A stretch of DNA of 64,000 bases from Owenia fusiformis (GCA_903813345.2 CAIIXF020000010.1:19355181-19419180), one strand, 5' to 3'. Positions 36,320 to 56,200 are shown, counted from the stretch's first letter. Notes: generated from the letters alone by a model not told the origin. Numbers and translations: made by a program.

Positions 36320-37686
36320 TTTCTTCCAGTATGCAAAACAGTTGTTCAATATTGGGCATGTTGGGTGTTCGTCCGAAACTGCCCAGCGAAATCATAAATG
36401 TGCTGATTCAGTCAAAAATTGAACATCAGTTTCAAATTGTTTAGCATTCCAAAGGCCTGTTTACCATTCCATTCTCAAGTTTTGTTTTTATTCCATTCCA
36501 TCCTTAGTAAAAGGCCATTTTTAAGTTTAGATATTCACAGATACATTCTACATTTTTTCACATTCCACATTTTATGCAACTAATCATAAATTCAGCCGTC
36601 CATACATACGATACGTGTAAAGTTATATGTTGTTATAAAGTTATACATGTGTATATGATGTCATATAGTGGATATTTGACAAAAAATAAGCCGTCCTACA
36701 ACTTTTTATTATTGTTATGTAATCATTTGATATACTTTATATTAAAAATAATTCAAGTATTATGTAAATTTTGTTTTTACATGTTTTATGTTACCATTCA
36801 AACGTAAGAATACGTTGTGATCCCCCAATATTTTTATGAGCAGCATCTGGGGGTAGCTGTCATTAGTGTTACACTTTTCTAACAATTAAGTAATTTCAGA
36901 TGGTTGATGTTTTACTACAAACACATTATTGATGGATTATGGGACACATTTATGTGAGATTCCCAGATTTTAGGCAATATCTGTTACCATGACAACAAAT
37001 TATGGGATTTAACACTACATTTGTTGCATTGTGTTGGCTTGAAAAGTTCTGGCCAGGTTGACTTGAAGTGAATTCAGTGATCACCTACAAGGGTTGTTTA
37101 ATAAATACTGATACAAACATTCATTCCTTATTTATTTCAAGTAAATCAGGATGAAACGTTTTTGATGTCACAGCAAATTTAATATGTAGAGATCGAGGTA
37201 TCCAGATTTATATTTTTATATGTCATTTATATGTTTTAAATGTAGTTCAAATACATTTCTATGTTACGGCCCATTTTGCTATTTCTGAATCTGTTTTCAT
37301 CATTATGGTTCTATAGGACTATTAAATTGACTCTTCCAGTTTTCTCCAGCTTTCATGTCATCCTGTAACAACTTTTGATTTATTGCCTAATATAAAAAAA
37401 GCAAATGCCAAATATGACCAGAGGCATAGATTTCAGCTAAGATAGACTTCCAAATTGCTTACAGTCTATAAAACTCTCAAATTTATCCCTTCGGTTAATA
37501 GGCATGAAAATGAGAACATTTGTATGAGTATTTTTTGAATGACCCTTGTATAGGTGTGGTTTAGAAATCTTCGGATTTTTTCAACACTTCTACTCATACA
37601 CATAAGACTACATGTACTGGTACTGGACCTTGAAATATAAAGAGAAGAAAGCCTATAAGTTTTGTTGACCTGTAACATCTGTTAAT

Positions 37687-37915
37687 AGAGAGATTTCGCA
37701 ACTCACTTATAGCATGTTTATTATTCCTATATAACATATGAAGAGATTGCTTCATAATTCATTGCGCAGGTCCATAAGTGTGATATTCTTATGTATTGAT
37801 GACGATTTATAAGATTATCACACCTATGGACATAAAGAGCTGCGCAATAAATGACGACATAATCAAATGCCTCATAAGTTATATGGGAATAATAAACATG
37901 TTTTAAGTGAGTTAC
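37687..37915. mobile_element. ~230-bp palindromic MITE, family agagatttcgcaactcactt
   Basis: Left arm begins agagatttcgcaactcactt; the right arm ends in the complement of gtaactcacttaaaacatg. Inner arms also pair (cataagtgtgata / tatcacacctatg and tgcgcag / ctgcgca). The family recurs at 56984-57318, where a second segment has been inserted. Confidence 0.75.
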
Positions 37916-38913
37916 AAAATCACTTCAAAGGTTTTTAAATTGATTTTGCCACATATTATAAATAATTTGAAGTAGCCTAATTAAAAAAGTAAACCTGTAT
38001 GAGTGAGGTATGGCATTAGCAAAGCAATAGCGTACTTAAATTTTGAATCAAATAAAAACTAAAAAAAGTTGTCCCAGGGGTCAAAATATTTAAAATCACC
38101 ACAACAGGCAATAAAATGAAAAAGTGATGTGAGAGCTATCTATCAGCAATAGTGGTTTAATAGCATGAAGTCATCTTGGCCAGATTAATAGACTTCACAG
38201 TTTGACATGATCTGGTATGGAAGCAACTGGCTTTGGATTTAATAGGAACCTATTTAAATCTGCTCTCATAGTATCATAGTGTAACAACCCAACAATGACA
38301 AGGCCCAAGTCATATTGACCTTGCCAACTTCAGAATGCGACCTTCCATAATGTCAATAGTGATATCGACCTACATGTGTAACATTGACCTTCTGTGAGCT
38401 CTGTAGGGCTGACTTTTGTGACCTTTGAACTAAACTACAGACTAAAATATATTTTGATTAGTATGTGACGTTGAGCTGAACTCCCCTGTGTTTTAACTTG
38501 CTCCCAATTGACCCCACACTTGACCCACAGCAGTCATCCCAGGGTTGGTAACCATGGCAACAGATATAGCAGAGTAGGGAGAGTGGTACTTGTATGCATG
38601 GACATTCTGTATACATAAAGTAACTCTACAGCCCTTTAGGATGTCCTCCACTTCAGATTGCATTTGTACACGTATTCTTGTCATATATTTTGTGCAAATC
38701 ATGAAATTTTTAATTTTATGAAATAAAAATACCAATAACAAGAAACTATAATAAATTATTTGTAAAATTCTCAGGAATGGATGGTCACCTAAGTGTTATA
38801 CATATTTGGAATATTGGTGGAGCCAAATTATCGCAAATTCAACACTTCTAACCCTCACAAGTATTACATGCAGGGAATCATAATATAATTGTAATTCATC
38901 CTCTCCCCCCCCC

Positions 38914-39100
38914 TAGTCATATAAATCTGACCCTCGTATTATGTTATTTGTTGTTATTTTTTCTGATTTGGATATTTATTTTTTCTTATTTTCTTGCATA
39001 TGAGCGTCCATGTATGCAAAGAAAATGATAAAAAATAAATATCCAAATAAGAACAAGGAATATCGAAGAACAGCATACAACGGTCTGATTAATATGACTA
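38914..39100. mobile_element. 187-bp palindromic element inserted in a poly-C tract
   Basis: Inverted ends TAGTCATATAAATCTGACC and TAGTCATATTAATCAGACC (right end read inward). The middle is a long pairing of atatttattttttct with its complement. It is flanked on both sides, on the same strand, by runs of C (38905-38913 and 39101-39111), as expected if the target was a C tract. Confidence 0.7.
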
Positions 39101-40351
39101 CCCCCCCCCCCAGGACAGTTACACATAAAACATTGTCATTGCTTTGTACTTCAATGAACTTCAATACATATTATAGATATACGAGATAATACTATAGTCG
39201 ACAAAAAAGTCCATATGAACTTGTATTATATAAAGTGTGTCCATTCTCAAAGCACAGTCCAGGATCACGCTCTGAAAAAACTCGTGCCAATCTCTTCCTT
39301 TAGATCTAGAACTTTGAAGAAACAGTACTTCGTAAGACTCTGACTCAAGTTTGTTTAATAGAGATGTAAGTTAGCCTTGCGAACTTTACTAAAAGCATTC
39401 AATGAACACTGTATATGGTGTACATATACTTACATGTATACATGTACATGCACATGTGCATATATTGAATATTGGGAATGATTATGATTGAATGTTCTTA
39501 TAATTCATGATCATTCCCAGTCTCATTGTGTTATGAAAACCCCATTTGGAGGCCTCATACAATCACCTGTAATGCTGTTATAGGGAAAATATCGTTTGTA
39601 TTGACCATAGACTCAGATTCAATCTACACAGATTCCCAATAAACTCCTGCTTGAGGCACTGTATTGATTGAGTTCATCATTGTGCAGCACAACCATTTTA
39701 TGTGTCGTGTCATGGTGTGTTTTCCAGAATGACCCAATCGAATTACGTCATTTATTCACTTCCTTAAATGCACAAATCAAAACAAGAGTTCGAACAAAAA
39801 TGGTGTAAGTATTTCTCCAGTTCATAGGTTACATTTGGTGTAATGCGTCACAGATATATGATGTTCGTAATTTTGAGTTTACAAAGAACAAACTTGCCTA
39901 GTTTTGATGTTGCTTATCCAGTATATAACGAACAATTTTGATTTCAATTTGAGGAAATTTTTTTATGATCCATTTTTTAAAAAAAAGTACACCACTGCTC
40001 ACCATAAATAAATGACACCTGTATTTGCTGAAGTGGGGATTCATGTTAAAAAAAGAGAATTTTAGAGAGGCCATACATAAGTTGTTGAAAGTATACAAAA
40101 TGTAAAATATACAAAACTAAGGGATGTGTATCTCGACATTATTGTAAAGTATGAAGTCTCAACATGGTGATAGAAAATCAAGATGCCATTTATTTATGGA
40201 GAGCACTGTAGACTAGACTTCTATATTTCACATATTTCAAGCATTAAATGACACATACACTTCACATATTTCAGTTCCCAAAAAGGGGTTGACTTTACTC
40301 ACTTCGAGAGCCATGTTAGATTTTGAAACTTATGGCTCTCAAACGGAGAAG

Positions 40352-40797
40352 TGGACAGCTGATTAATAGTGACCTTTGAAATGGAATTAAGTCGATCCGC
40401 GGCATACTTTTGTTCTCTAACTATGTTATACATCATTATCTTTTCGATCAAGACTTGTAATTGTTAGTCGAGTGAATGTTTTTACTGCCAAATTCCAATA
40501 TGACGTTTTCTGCTCGGACATTTTCGTAAATCTCCGGAGGTTGTCCGAACCTAACTAATTCTCAAAATTCATTTCGTTCATTGCGTATCTCGTTCCTAGC
40601 AAACTGCCATATTGGAAATAGGTCTAAAAAATATTCACTCGATGAACAATTTATAAGTCTTGATCGAAAAAGAAGTATTTCAGCGCTCTAATACTTATAC
40701 GGATTGATGATACTGATGTAAGACACAGTTTTAGACCAAAAGTAAGCCGCGGATCGACTTAATTCGATTTCAAAGGTCACAATCATTCAGCTGTCCA
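40352..40797. repeat. ~446-bp foldback element
   Basis: Outer arms tggacagctga, gtgacctttgaaat and ttaagtcgatccgcgg pair with the right arm 40735-40797. Inner arms around tcgatcaagacttgtaa and gagtgaatgttttt pair with 40623-40676; gaps between arms differ in length. No ORF. The flanks (ctcgaaagccagctgag near 40935) hint at a slightly larger unit. Confidence 0.75.
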
Positions 40798-41524
40798 AAT
40801 GCTCCATGGGAAAGCTACATGTATTATATCAAAATCCAAATAGCTTTCGCAGGAAGTAAGGTTGACTTACTCCCAATTCATGAAGTAGGACTCATCGAAT
40901 GGATTTCAGAAAACCTTACTGAACACAGCTGGCTCGAAAGCCAGCTGAGTATATCCTCGGTCCAAGGGTATTTCACTTCTTAACTTAAATATATCTTAGT
41001 TTGTTTTGTAGTTTGACTATCATATGTTTGACCTGTTTTACTTTGATGAACACTGTCATGTTATTTTAGGTCATGTAGCTTAGCACAGTATACATAATTA
41101 TCTGAAATAAAAACAAAAGTTAGGTATTGTACATAGGTTTCTATTTTTCATATAATATTACTGTTGCAACTAATATACCTATGTCAAAGGCTGTGACTGA
41201 TTCTGATATACAGCCTTCAGGCCTATAGCCAGGGGGTTCACAGGGTTCGGGCGAATCCCCCCTCCCATGGGCAAAAATACTTTCAAAATCATTCAGTTTT
41301 TCACCATTTTGAGCACTTCTCATGTGATTTGGACCATATTTGGGCCAAAATTGTCAAATGTGAACCCCCCTGGAAATTTTTGAAAACCGAACCCATCCCT
41401 TGGCAAATCCTGGCTACGGGCATGGCCTTTCAAATCAGGATATAGGTAACTTTGTAGTCATAATGTCTGAATTCAGCGGCTTACTTTCTATCTATGAATG
41501 TTCCTAATATCAGTAGTCTTTTTT

Positions 41525-42540
41525 TGACTCACACAGTGAGCCTATGGGACGACCAGGCGTCCGTCCGTTTGGTCGGTCCGTCCGTCCGTTGGTCGGTCCG
41601 TCCGTCCGTTGGTCCGTCCGTCCGTCCGTCAACATTGGCCGCACAAATTAAAACTGCTATTCGGATTGAGTCATATCTACAGTCATTTTATGCATATCCA
41701 TAATGCCTATTTGACCTATCATCGCCATTTCCCAAGTTCGCCCGGTTTCCGAGAAATTGCTGATTTTGACGTCAGAAAGTCAAATTTTCTGTAAATACTA
41801 GATACTTTGTTGAAGTAGAACTTTCAAATAACTTGTAGTAGTTGCTGTATATGCAACTTATGTCCTCTGAAGATTTCAAAGCTCTTGGAATTACAGTTTT
41901 TGGTGCTTACTCTATAAAATTTGACAAAAAGTAGGACTTCGTCATTTTCAGGAAACTTTCTTATGTATAAAGTCAATGGCAGGTTTTGTGATTGACAAGT
42001 TTCTCAAAGTTTGCCTTATACTTGATCATTTCTTGCAATGAATTACATCAAAACTAGATTTAAGCATTCCCTACATATTGCTCAATATATGTCAGCATCA
42101 AATTTTTACCCTTTTTGAGATATATGACGTAAAAAAACTCAAAAAAATAAGTTATTTTTCAACTTGCTTCAATTTGACTAAATTCTTTTTTGAAAATCAT
42201 CTACAAGTTACCAGGAATTCAAATCTGACATTAGTTTTAGGATTTGACCTTTACTTGACCTTCAGTGACCTTTGAAAGGTCAAAAAGGTTGATTTTTCAA
42301 ATTGATTTTTGGATGTAAATTTTGGTCAGCTTAATCACAAAAGCCCTTACTGACCTCTAAATAAGTAAAATTTTCAAGGTCAAAGGTCATCACAACTAGG
42401 TCACACAACTGTGCTGTCTAAGTTTCTCAAAGTTCGAGGCTACAAATCCAAATCAATATTTTTGTTTGAAAGTCAGGATATACATTCCTCTGAAGGTTAC
42501 AAACTGTGTGAGCACAGGACCGTGGGTCCTATTTTTTAGT
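41525..42540. repeat. ~1-kb dispersed-type repeat with GTCCGTCC tract
   Basis: Opens with tgactcacacagtgagccta and a (gtcc g) tract at 41560-41630. It closes with aaactgtgtgagcacagg and a gtgggtcc word, a weak inverted match to the opening. The body is AT-rich with several tgacctt/aaggtca words. No coding capacity. Family unknown to me by name. Confidence 0.5.
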
Positions 42541-43480
42541 GAAATTATGGAAGACTTAGGTGCCTCAGTGTGGATCAAAACTTCTTTTTATAGGCTGGGG
42601 TGAAATAAACTAAAATGGCTGTTTTTACGGAAAAAAACGTATCATGCAGAGATTTTCAAATGATGTCAATAAAGCTAGCACCATTATCGTCTGATATTTA
42701 CCTTGCTATGAGTTCACAATCAGCATTCGAAAGATTTGACTAATGCTTTATAAATGGCCACTAGTTAAAGCCATTTAGTATGTTGATCACCTCTGAATTA
42801 TTTTGTCAGAAAAAAGAACAAAACTTGCGATTTAAATTTGAAGTGAGAAATGCAGACACCAGGAAGCTTTATTGGCATCATTCGAAAATCTTCGGACGAT
42901 TCGTTCCTATCCGCTAAAGCCACCATTTTAATTTCTTGTGGAATTTCTTTCTACTTAACAGGTAAACCAACCAGGGGATATGTTGTCATAAATCTTGACC
43001 TTTCCTGTCTCAGTTTCCATCATTACATCCTTTTTAAATCATTTGAATAAGCTTTTTAGGTTCACTTTAGGTAGCTCTAGATATATTTAAGATTTTTAGG
43101 TTTACTTTAGGTATATTCCACATATATCTAAGTGTTTTTAGGTTCATTTAGATAACTGTCAATTTATGGGATTCACTTTTAGGTTCGGTTTAGGTTTGAA
43201 CCTATATCGTCTACTAAAAGGCAAGTCGCCTCTTTCCCTTATTAGTTAGTATTTACTTCGGACAGGTAGGCAATTCTTTAAGTTCTGTTACTACTTTATT
43301 TACTTTAGATTATCCTGATATTCTCAAGACAACGTGTGTCTTGAACAAGGACATAATTATGACTATACCACTTACTGTATGATACAGTGTATCTGATGAC
43401 TTCAGTTATTTTAGGTGCTCTATCGACACATTTGACTTCCTGTTTATGAAATTTAACTCCATAGTACTATTATTATGTAA

Positions 43481-43545
43481 CCACCACAAGTGGTGACATA
43501 TTCATTGTTACAGTCTTTTTTGTGGATTGTGTTTGGCGATTGGTG
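43481..43545 (+). repeat. Fragment of the ~120-bp dispersed repeat
   Basis: Reads accaccacaagtggtgacat and ttttttgtggattgtgtttg, matching the first half of the units at 3628, 3961 and 54109. Confidence 0.65.
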
Positions 43546-43703
43546 TTTAAGACTTCAAATATGCCCCTTCCTTGTTGGTTCCTGGATCGGCCCATTGATA
43601 TGGGTAGTAACCTTCAAAAACAACTGTTGAATGTAAAATTTTCTCTCTGAATTTTATATTCCTGTCAGGTGTTCCTTGTGCATAACTCACCACGTATCTG
43701 TGT

Positions 43704-44275
43704 TTGATATTATACAAATATTTAATTCTATTTTCGGTGAATACCTGTGCATCTTTCACAAGTGATATTCCACGAAGCCCGAAGGGCTAGTGGAATATCA
43801 TCTTGTGAAAGTGTCAATGTATTCACCGAAAATAGAATTAAATATTTGTTTTATTATATCACTGTCATAACATCTTCTATAATTAAATAAGTCATATTTT
43901 AACATTGAAATACATTTATATTTCTTCTACAATATAACAATAAATACAATAAATATCAACTACCAAATTGTATAGTCAATAAATATCAACTCCCAAATTG
44001 AAGTATTTTAATTTAAGGTTTCATGTTAACATTATGATTAATTGTAACATTGCAATGGGTCAATGAAAATGGAACCATTGTGTTCATACTCATAGTATTG
44101 GCCATGTGGGTAACAAGGTTGGGAATGTTTTTTAAATGTCCATTCATGACCGTTGAATATCATTTGATATTCACCGGAAGTCACGTGACCTCCGTTGAAT
44201 ATCGCTAGTTATTTTTTAGTCACGTGTAGGACATGGACCAATAAGAGAGTGAGGAATATGACAGTGATATAATAA
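43704..44275. mobile_element. Palindromic element B with adjoining inverted terminus
   Basis: A near-perfect palindrome at 43704-43860 (arms caaatatttaattctatttt and cggtgaata, centre gaagcccgaagggctagtgg) is followed by 400 bp. That stretch ends with tatgacagtgatataataat, the complement of ttattatatcactgtcata at 43850. Near 44150-44200 are further tgaatatcatttgatattca palindromes. It could be one element with a foldback at one end. Confidence 0.65.
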
Positions 44276-44718
44276 TAATATTTATTCCATTCTACTTGTC
44301 TCAGATTTCTTTTGTGTAGTTTAAACCCTGATAGTGTAAGACTAGTTTCATAGTATAATTGTTCTTGTTGTTTCATCTCATTTCAACCAGCAGGACTGAA
44401 TATTGGAAATTCCATAAATATGTGGATTGTGTATTCTTGCCGCGACTTTAGAGTAAAACCTCTTAGACAACAAAATATTGCATGCAATCCAAAGAAATGT
44501 CCTCCTTTATAAGCAGTTCAGCCTATAGGATACAGGAACTTTGAAAACTAATATAATACATCTTGACAAATAACTGAGAAATATGGACATGTGCAACCAT
44601 CCATATCATTTAACCAATATCATTCGATTCATTTATATGTTTGTTTCAGTGTTTCAACCAATCACTGCTTTAGGAAGTGAATTTGAATACCTCAGAGTGC
44701 ATCTCCATAGTTACAACA

Positions 44719-50748
<6,030 letters not shown>

Positions 50749-53219
50749 ATGTCTCTACTGTGTACCTACCAACTCCAGAGCCGTACATTATCTAAGGAGT
50801 GGATTGAGATCCACTGGGGCTTAAATGACTATTTCGTTACGATTATGCTCCGGTGATTTTTGATTTTAAGGAAGTTGTTATATTTAAAACTCACGAATCA
50901 AGTTCTACATCATTGTGAACCTTGAAATAATAACACATTTTCTCTTCAGTATGAAGATTTCTATCACACATTCTGTTGGCAAGAGATGTTATGATGTCAG
51001 CTGCAATGTACGAGAGGAATTGTTGAACATTAGAGGTTTTGCGCATATTTGATGGAGTTAATCCTTAGAGTGTCCCACAACGTTTACTCGTACACCAGTA
51101 TGTACTTAATGGTATGAAAATGATGCTGAGCACTTGGTTCAAGTACAGCAACTAGATTGAAAATATTGCCAATTTGGTACTTAATGACTAAATTATGATG
51201 ACAATGCAAGAACTAACTTGTCGGGGCAAAGAAGGGTATGGTCCAGTCAGAAATGTAAAATGTGAATGCAAAATGAATCCACAGTTTCGGATTATTTCTC
51301 CTTGCCCTTTTAAAAGTAAAATATGTGTATGTGTGGTGAACATTAGGGGTCGACTCAAAGAATTTGCACTAAACTCTACACAAAATCATGTTGTTAAGCA
51401 CTTTTGGTGATAAAAAGTCTTAGAAAATGACTTCAGACTTTATAAATGATTTCAGTCTTTATTTAACAAAATGGCTGTTTATCATCCATCCATCCACTTA
51501 ACACGACCAATCATGAGTTGGACTAAGTGTAAAACAGGAGACTTTGCCTGAAGGACAGGCCCCTTAAATTTGAAGGACTGAGAGGGTTGCATATTGAAGC
51601 ATGGACTATTTGAACCATCTGTGCATCTTTCCTTGCCATGCCCTCTAAATGCCTGGGTCACATATGCTCAGATCAATCGGCGGCGCCCGGCTGATTGAGT
51701 GTTTTGTTCAATATTGTATTCAATTTTGAACAAAATACTTAATCAGCCGGGCACCGTAGAGAAATCAGAGCAAATGTGACCAAGGCATAAGCAAGCATTA
51801 TTTATTTTGTTTAATCTCATAAATGTGTATCAGTGGTGGATCCAGAAATTAACAAGGGAGGGGTGGCAAATTTTCAGCTCCCCCCAGATCCGCCAGAGAG
51901 GGTATGCTAGATATGTAATAACTATTGCTAAGTAGCTTTCTGAAGGCTCTATTTCAGAGTGCAAGTTGCATGTATATTTGCCAGACGTTTGCGAATTGCA
52001 TGTAACAGTTGGAAGCACTGTATAACTTAATAAAAATGAAGTCAATAATCATACCAATGATCTAAAATGATAGGGCACTTTGAGCTTCTTTGCAAACATC
52101 AACTACATTTGTATATACATAATTCATTTTATTTTGCCACAAAATATTATAAAAAGTTTTGGAAGTCCAAAAATTGTTAGATTTTCAAATTGTTAAAAAT
52201 AACACTTTTGGGACCAGCTTAATGAATTTATATTATTTGATATTTGTTTCAATCCACATTACTTTGTATTGAGCAGATGTGAATATCGATGTAAGATAAT
52301 TCTAACATTTCTAAGATATGCTAGGAGTTAATAAATAAAATATTTAGCACATCTTCTAAAATAAGAAATAAGGTCATCATTTATGGGAAATCTCAAGCCC
52401 TTGTTCTTCAAAACAAAAACTGCAGAAACAGAATTGTATCCTTATTCCACAGCTTATCCCCACTCTTCCTTCCTTGACCTACTAAAATGTAATATATCAA
52501 TTTTTCTGATCATTCTATATACAGTTTTGTGCAGAATACAAAGAATTGTTGCACGATTGAGCTAAATGGTTTTTTATTTACTTGAAGCTGGACAGTGGAC
52601 TGAACGAGGCTTCTAAACATCAAATGCAAGCTTTTTGTATTGGAATGTTCAGATTATATTTTATGAAAAATGAAACATATTTTTTGCAGTATTGATAAAG
52701 ATGACATAAACCATGGATGTGTACTAAAATAACTATTTAGAAAATAGAAAATGTTGTTTCAAAGTACAATTATAAATCATGTTTTTGTTTTCTTTCATTG
52801 TAAAAACCTTTATTAATTTTATTCCTGAAATTAAAATAATGAATTCCTCACATGGAGTTACCGCTGCCCTGTAGGATATCCTGTAGTAATACAGTAATTT
52901 GAAGTAATATTAATATTTTGACATGTACCGAAGAACACAGCTTTAAAGGTGGGAAGCTGAAACAATAACAAACATTTATAAAATGTTTTTAGTGGAAGGT
53001 TGAAGGCTTCTAAAATGTTGAGATATGATATCATCCCCCATTCACTTAGATATATAGTTGTGTGAAGTGAAGTTGTTTTGCATTATAGGATATACCACTC
53101 AGTTTGTTGTGTCCCAAGACTATGCATATTCTGAGACATCATATTGTTTTCTGATACCCCCATACCCCATTGCAATAGTCTGCAGTACTGTATCAAGTCA
53201 GTATTTGTCGAATCCCTCA
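50749..53219. other. Converging 3' flanks of DCAF8 and the TIR receptor
   Basis: No gene recognised. Candidate polyadenylation hexamers: AATAAA around 52029 and 52330 for DCAF8 (plus strand), and the reverse complement at 52809-52823 for the receptor (minus strand). A small palindromic MITE lies at 51643-51790, and a ggtggatccag / cagatccgcc repeat fragment at 51836-51895. Confidence 0.45.
51643..51790. mobile_element. ~145-bp palindromic MITE
   Basis: Left arm gcctgggtcacatatgctca and cccggctgattgagtgtttt; the right arm is the complement of gccttggtcacatttgctct and cccggctgattaagtatttt. A short AT loop lies near 51715. No ORF. Confidence 0.75.
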
Positions 53220-56200
53220 TCAGCATTTGGCATCTCTTCGTTTAACTGCATTTAGTATTACATCGGGTTCCACCCGTGTGTCCTTAGCTAAGGCAGGTAG
53301 CTGTAGCCTAAGTCTCTTCCAAAACATTTCCACCTTCCTTCGTTGTTCATCCTGAGGCCATTTTATAGTTTTAATGACTTTCATGGCAGATTTAGTACTT
53401 GCCCTCTCCAAGTAATCGTTCCAGTTCTCGATAGGTTTATACACAAGGAATGTACATTGTCTATGATGTTCTAGTGCTACTTTAAGCGCAAAGTCGCACC
53501 AACCGCTTTTGAGGAAACTCGGTGTAATCAGAGCTATGAAGTGCTGACTCGCTTGGATACATCGTAAATATTCATCAGCAAGAGCTGGAAATGAGCAGAA
53601 GAATATAAAGGTCAAGGTCAAATGATGATCGGCAAAATGAATTTGACCTTCTGAGCCTATGTGAACGATAAGCAGAGGGTATCAGTAGTCATTTTGTTTG
53701 TTTTCAAAAAGCAGTATATCCAATTTACTGTCGTCATTGGTGAATTATTCTAGAAGACAAGGTTTCGCTTTTATAAAACGCACGAAAATATTTACGCATA
53801 TGCAGCCATCTTCGTTCACTCGGCTCCTGTCGGTCGAACGCAGTGAAGAGTACAGTGAAACACATGTTGAATACCTGTTTGTAACTAGCAGAAATGAATT
53901 ATATGTTGTAAAATGTTTACTTACTTTCTCCCGCTCCAAAATCCCTGTCAATTATACACATCTTATAATTACATTTCTCTTCTAGTTCAGTCAACATGGC
54001 AGTTACCACAAACTCTTGGTCATCATCAGATTTGTGGTCGTAAGCCACAAACATGTGGTAGCACATGTCCTCTGAAAAAAGATAGATGTGATTGTTTTTT
54101 ATGTCGTCATCACCAGAAGTGGTGGTTATATTCAACATTTTTTGTGGGTTGTGTGTGGCGGTCGAGGTGTGTAACAAATGGAAGGTGGTGACATTTTGCA
54201 TGTTGAGGACTTTTATGTCACCACCAGACGTGATGACATTGTTATATTCAACATTTTTTGTGGGCGGTAAGTGGCGGTCGACGTCTGTAACAAATGGAAG
54301 GTGGTGACATTTTGCATGTTGCTGACTTATGTCTCCACCAGACGTGGTGACATATTGTTAGTCTCCATCTTATTTGTGGATGGTGTTCGGTGGTCGGTGT
54401 CTGTATCAAATGGCAGGTGGTGACATGTTGCATGTTGGTGCCTTGTCTTATTAGTAATATCAACGTGATCCTAGGCTATAGTTGTGTTAAATAGCTGTTA
54501 AATAACTTTGAATGTTACCAATGTATGATTTTACTGCAGCAATACTCGCTTGTCGTTAGCCTGGTTTCATTTAATTAACTGCACATCGCCTAGATTATTG
54601 AAAACAAATCTCCACCCTCGACTGCATCGACCCCTCTAGAGCTTTCCAGTTATCAAAATGGCATGAAAAGGTGAATGAAAAATTCCCCGATGATTCCCGA
54701 AACACAGAATTTTTCAACAAAATCATAGCTTCAAAGAGTCATGGTAACCTAATAACCCATCACGATACCCGCACCCTCGTTATCTTGGACTTTCCAAAGT
54801 GACTCACGCAAGCGGCAGACCCGGGGCGGCAGATAGATAAGAGCAGGCCTGTACACCATATGTAATAATCGAATTAGATGAAATAAATTAAATCCAGAAA
54901 GTTTTTCTCAGAATTTAGACGAGGAGTGGAAATGAGAATTTGAGGAGATTAATAGTTCAGAGTATATAAGGACGTGTCATACCTTAATCTATTCGTTTAT
55001 ATATGCTTTCAGTGAGAAAATATATATTTTAAATTCTGAGAAAAACTTTCTGATGACAAAATAATTATCCTAAGTTATGCAATTTATGTATCATCGACAT
55101 TTTCAGAGAATTGATCTTTTAATGTGATGTCACATGTGTGATAATGTCACGTGTGAGAACTTTTATATTATTGTTACCTAGAGGTTCTCCAGTTTGCAAT
55201 TGGCTCTTAACGATGAGTTGTATTTCCAACCTGTAGTTGAATCCTAGAAGGCAGACAAAGGCCACTACAGCGAAAAGACAAGCCACCGTGATCACAGCTG
55301 GTTTGAAACCACCAGGATCCGATATTACAGAGCGAATGATTTCCGTGGCATCAGGGTCTGAAAGAGAACATGGACACGTTTAATATGGTTTGATTGGATT
55401 TGGTAATGGAAGAACAAACCAGTCATTTAATGATCACTTGTTTAGCCAGTGGGAAATGGGAAAGGAGGTAGTTTAGAAAATATATGACAGAAAATGCAAG
55501 ATTGGGTTCCCATGGACAATATGTAAAAGATGTTGATCAGAAACAGACCTTGGATGATGTCGAGCCTATTGTTTCTGTTGACCATTTTGACACCAGTATT
55601 ATTGACAAAACTGAAAGACCACATACAATCTACTCTTACCTCCAGATAAGGGTTATTGGCAATTTCCGACACTATTTGTGATTAATTGAATCATGGGTTA
55701 TTTTTATTTTCGGGGTTTACGTCTACTTGTAATCTACAGTAAAACCTGTCTAAGTGAACACCTGTCATGTATTTTGTACACTACCGTAAAACAGAACGTG
55801 TAGCCATATTTCTGTATTACTTGTTAGTACCTCCATAGATAATTGATGCATTAAAATAAACTTTATCTCTCCGTCTCCCCCTTGTCATTCGGCACTCATA
55901 GGTGGCGTTGTAGTCGTCTAAGTTGACATCATCAACATGTAAATATGCTCCAACTATTAAAGAGTCATATCTGAAACAATCAGAGTGCAGATGAAAAAGC
56001 AATTTACACTATTAGCATCGTACAAAAGTAAAGACTATACAAACAAGAACACTGTGGGATAGTGTACAAATAGTGACTGCCATTGAGGGAAATAGTGCAA
56101 AATATTTTCCTCAAGGGAATATCCTGTCCACTGACATGTTCCCGAGGCTGCAGGCCGAGGGAACAAGTCAGTGGACAGGATATTCCCGAGAGGAATTTTT

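Larger units (their letters stand above)
36320..44718. other. Intergenic spacer between PIH1D2 and DCAF8
   Basis: No coding exon recognised in 8.4 kb. It holds a candidate PIH1D2 polyadenylation signal (AATAAA 37100-37105) and repeats at 37687, 38914, 40352, 41525, 43481 and 43704, listed separately. A decayed repeat with caggggg and tggctacgggc words lies at 41210-41420 and a similar one at 4440-4560. An acceptor-like ttgtttcag at 44641-44649 may start the 5' UTR part of the first DCAF8 coding exon. Confidence 0.5.

Noticed and set aside
41140-41420. Possible exon with P/G-rich translation
   Set aside because: The sequence is a decayed common repeat (caggggg, tggctacgggc words), also seen at 4440-4560.
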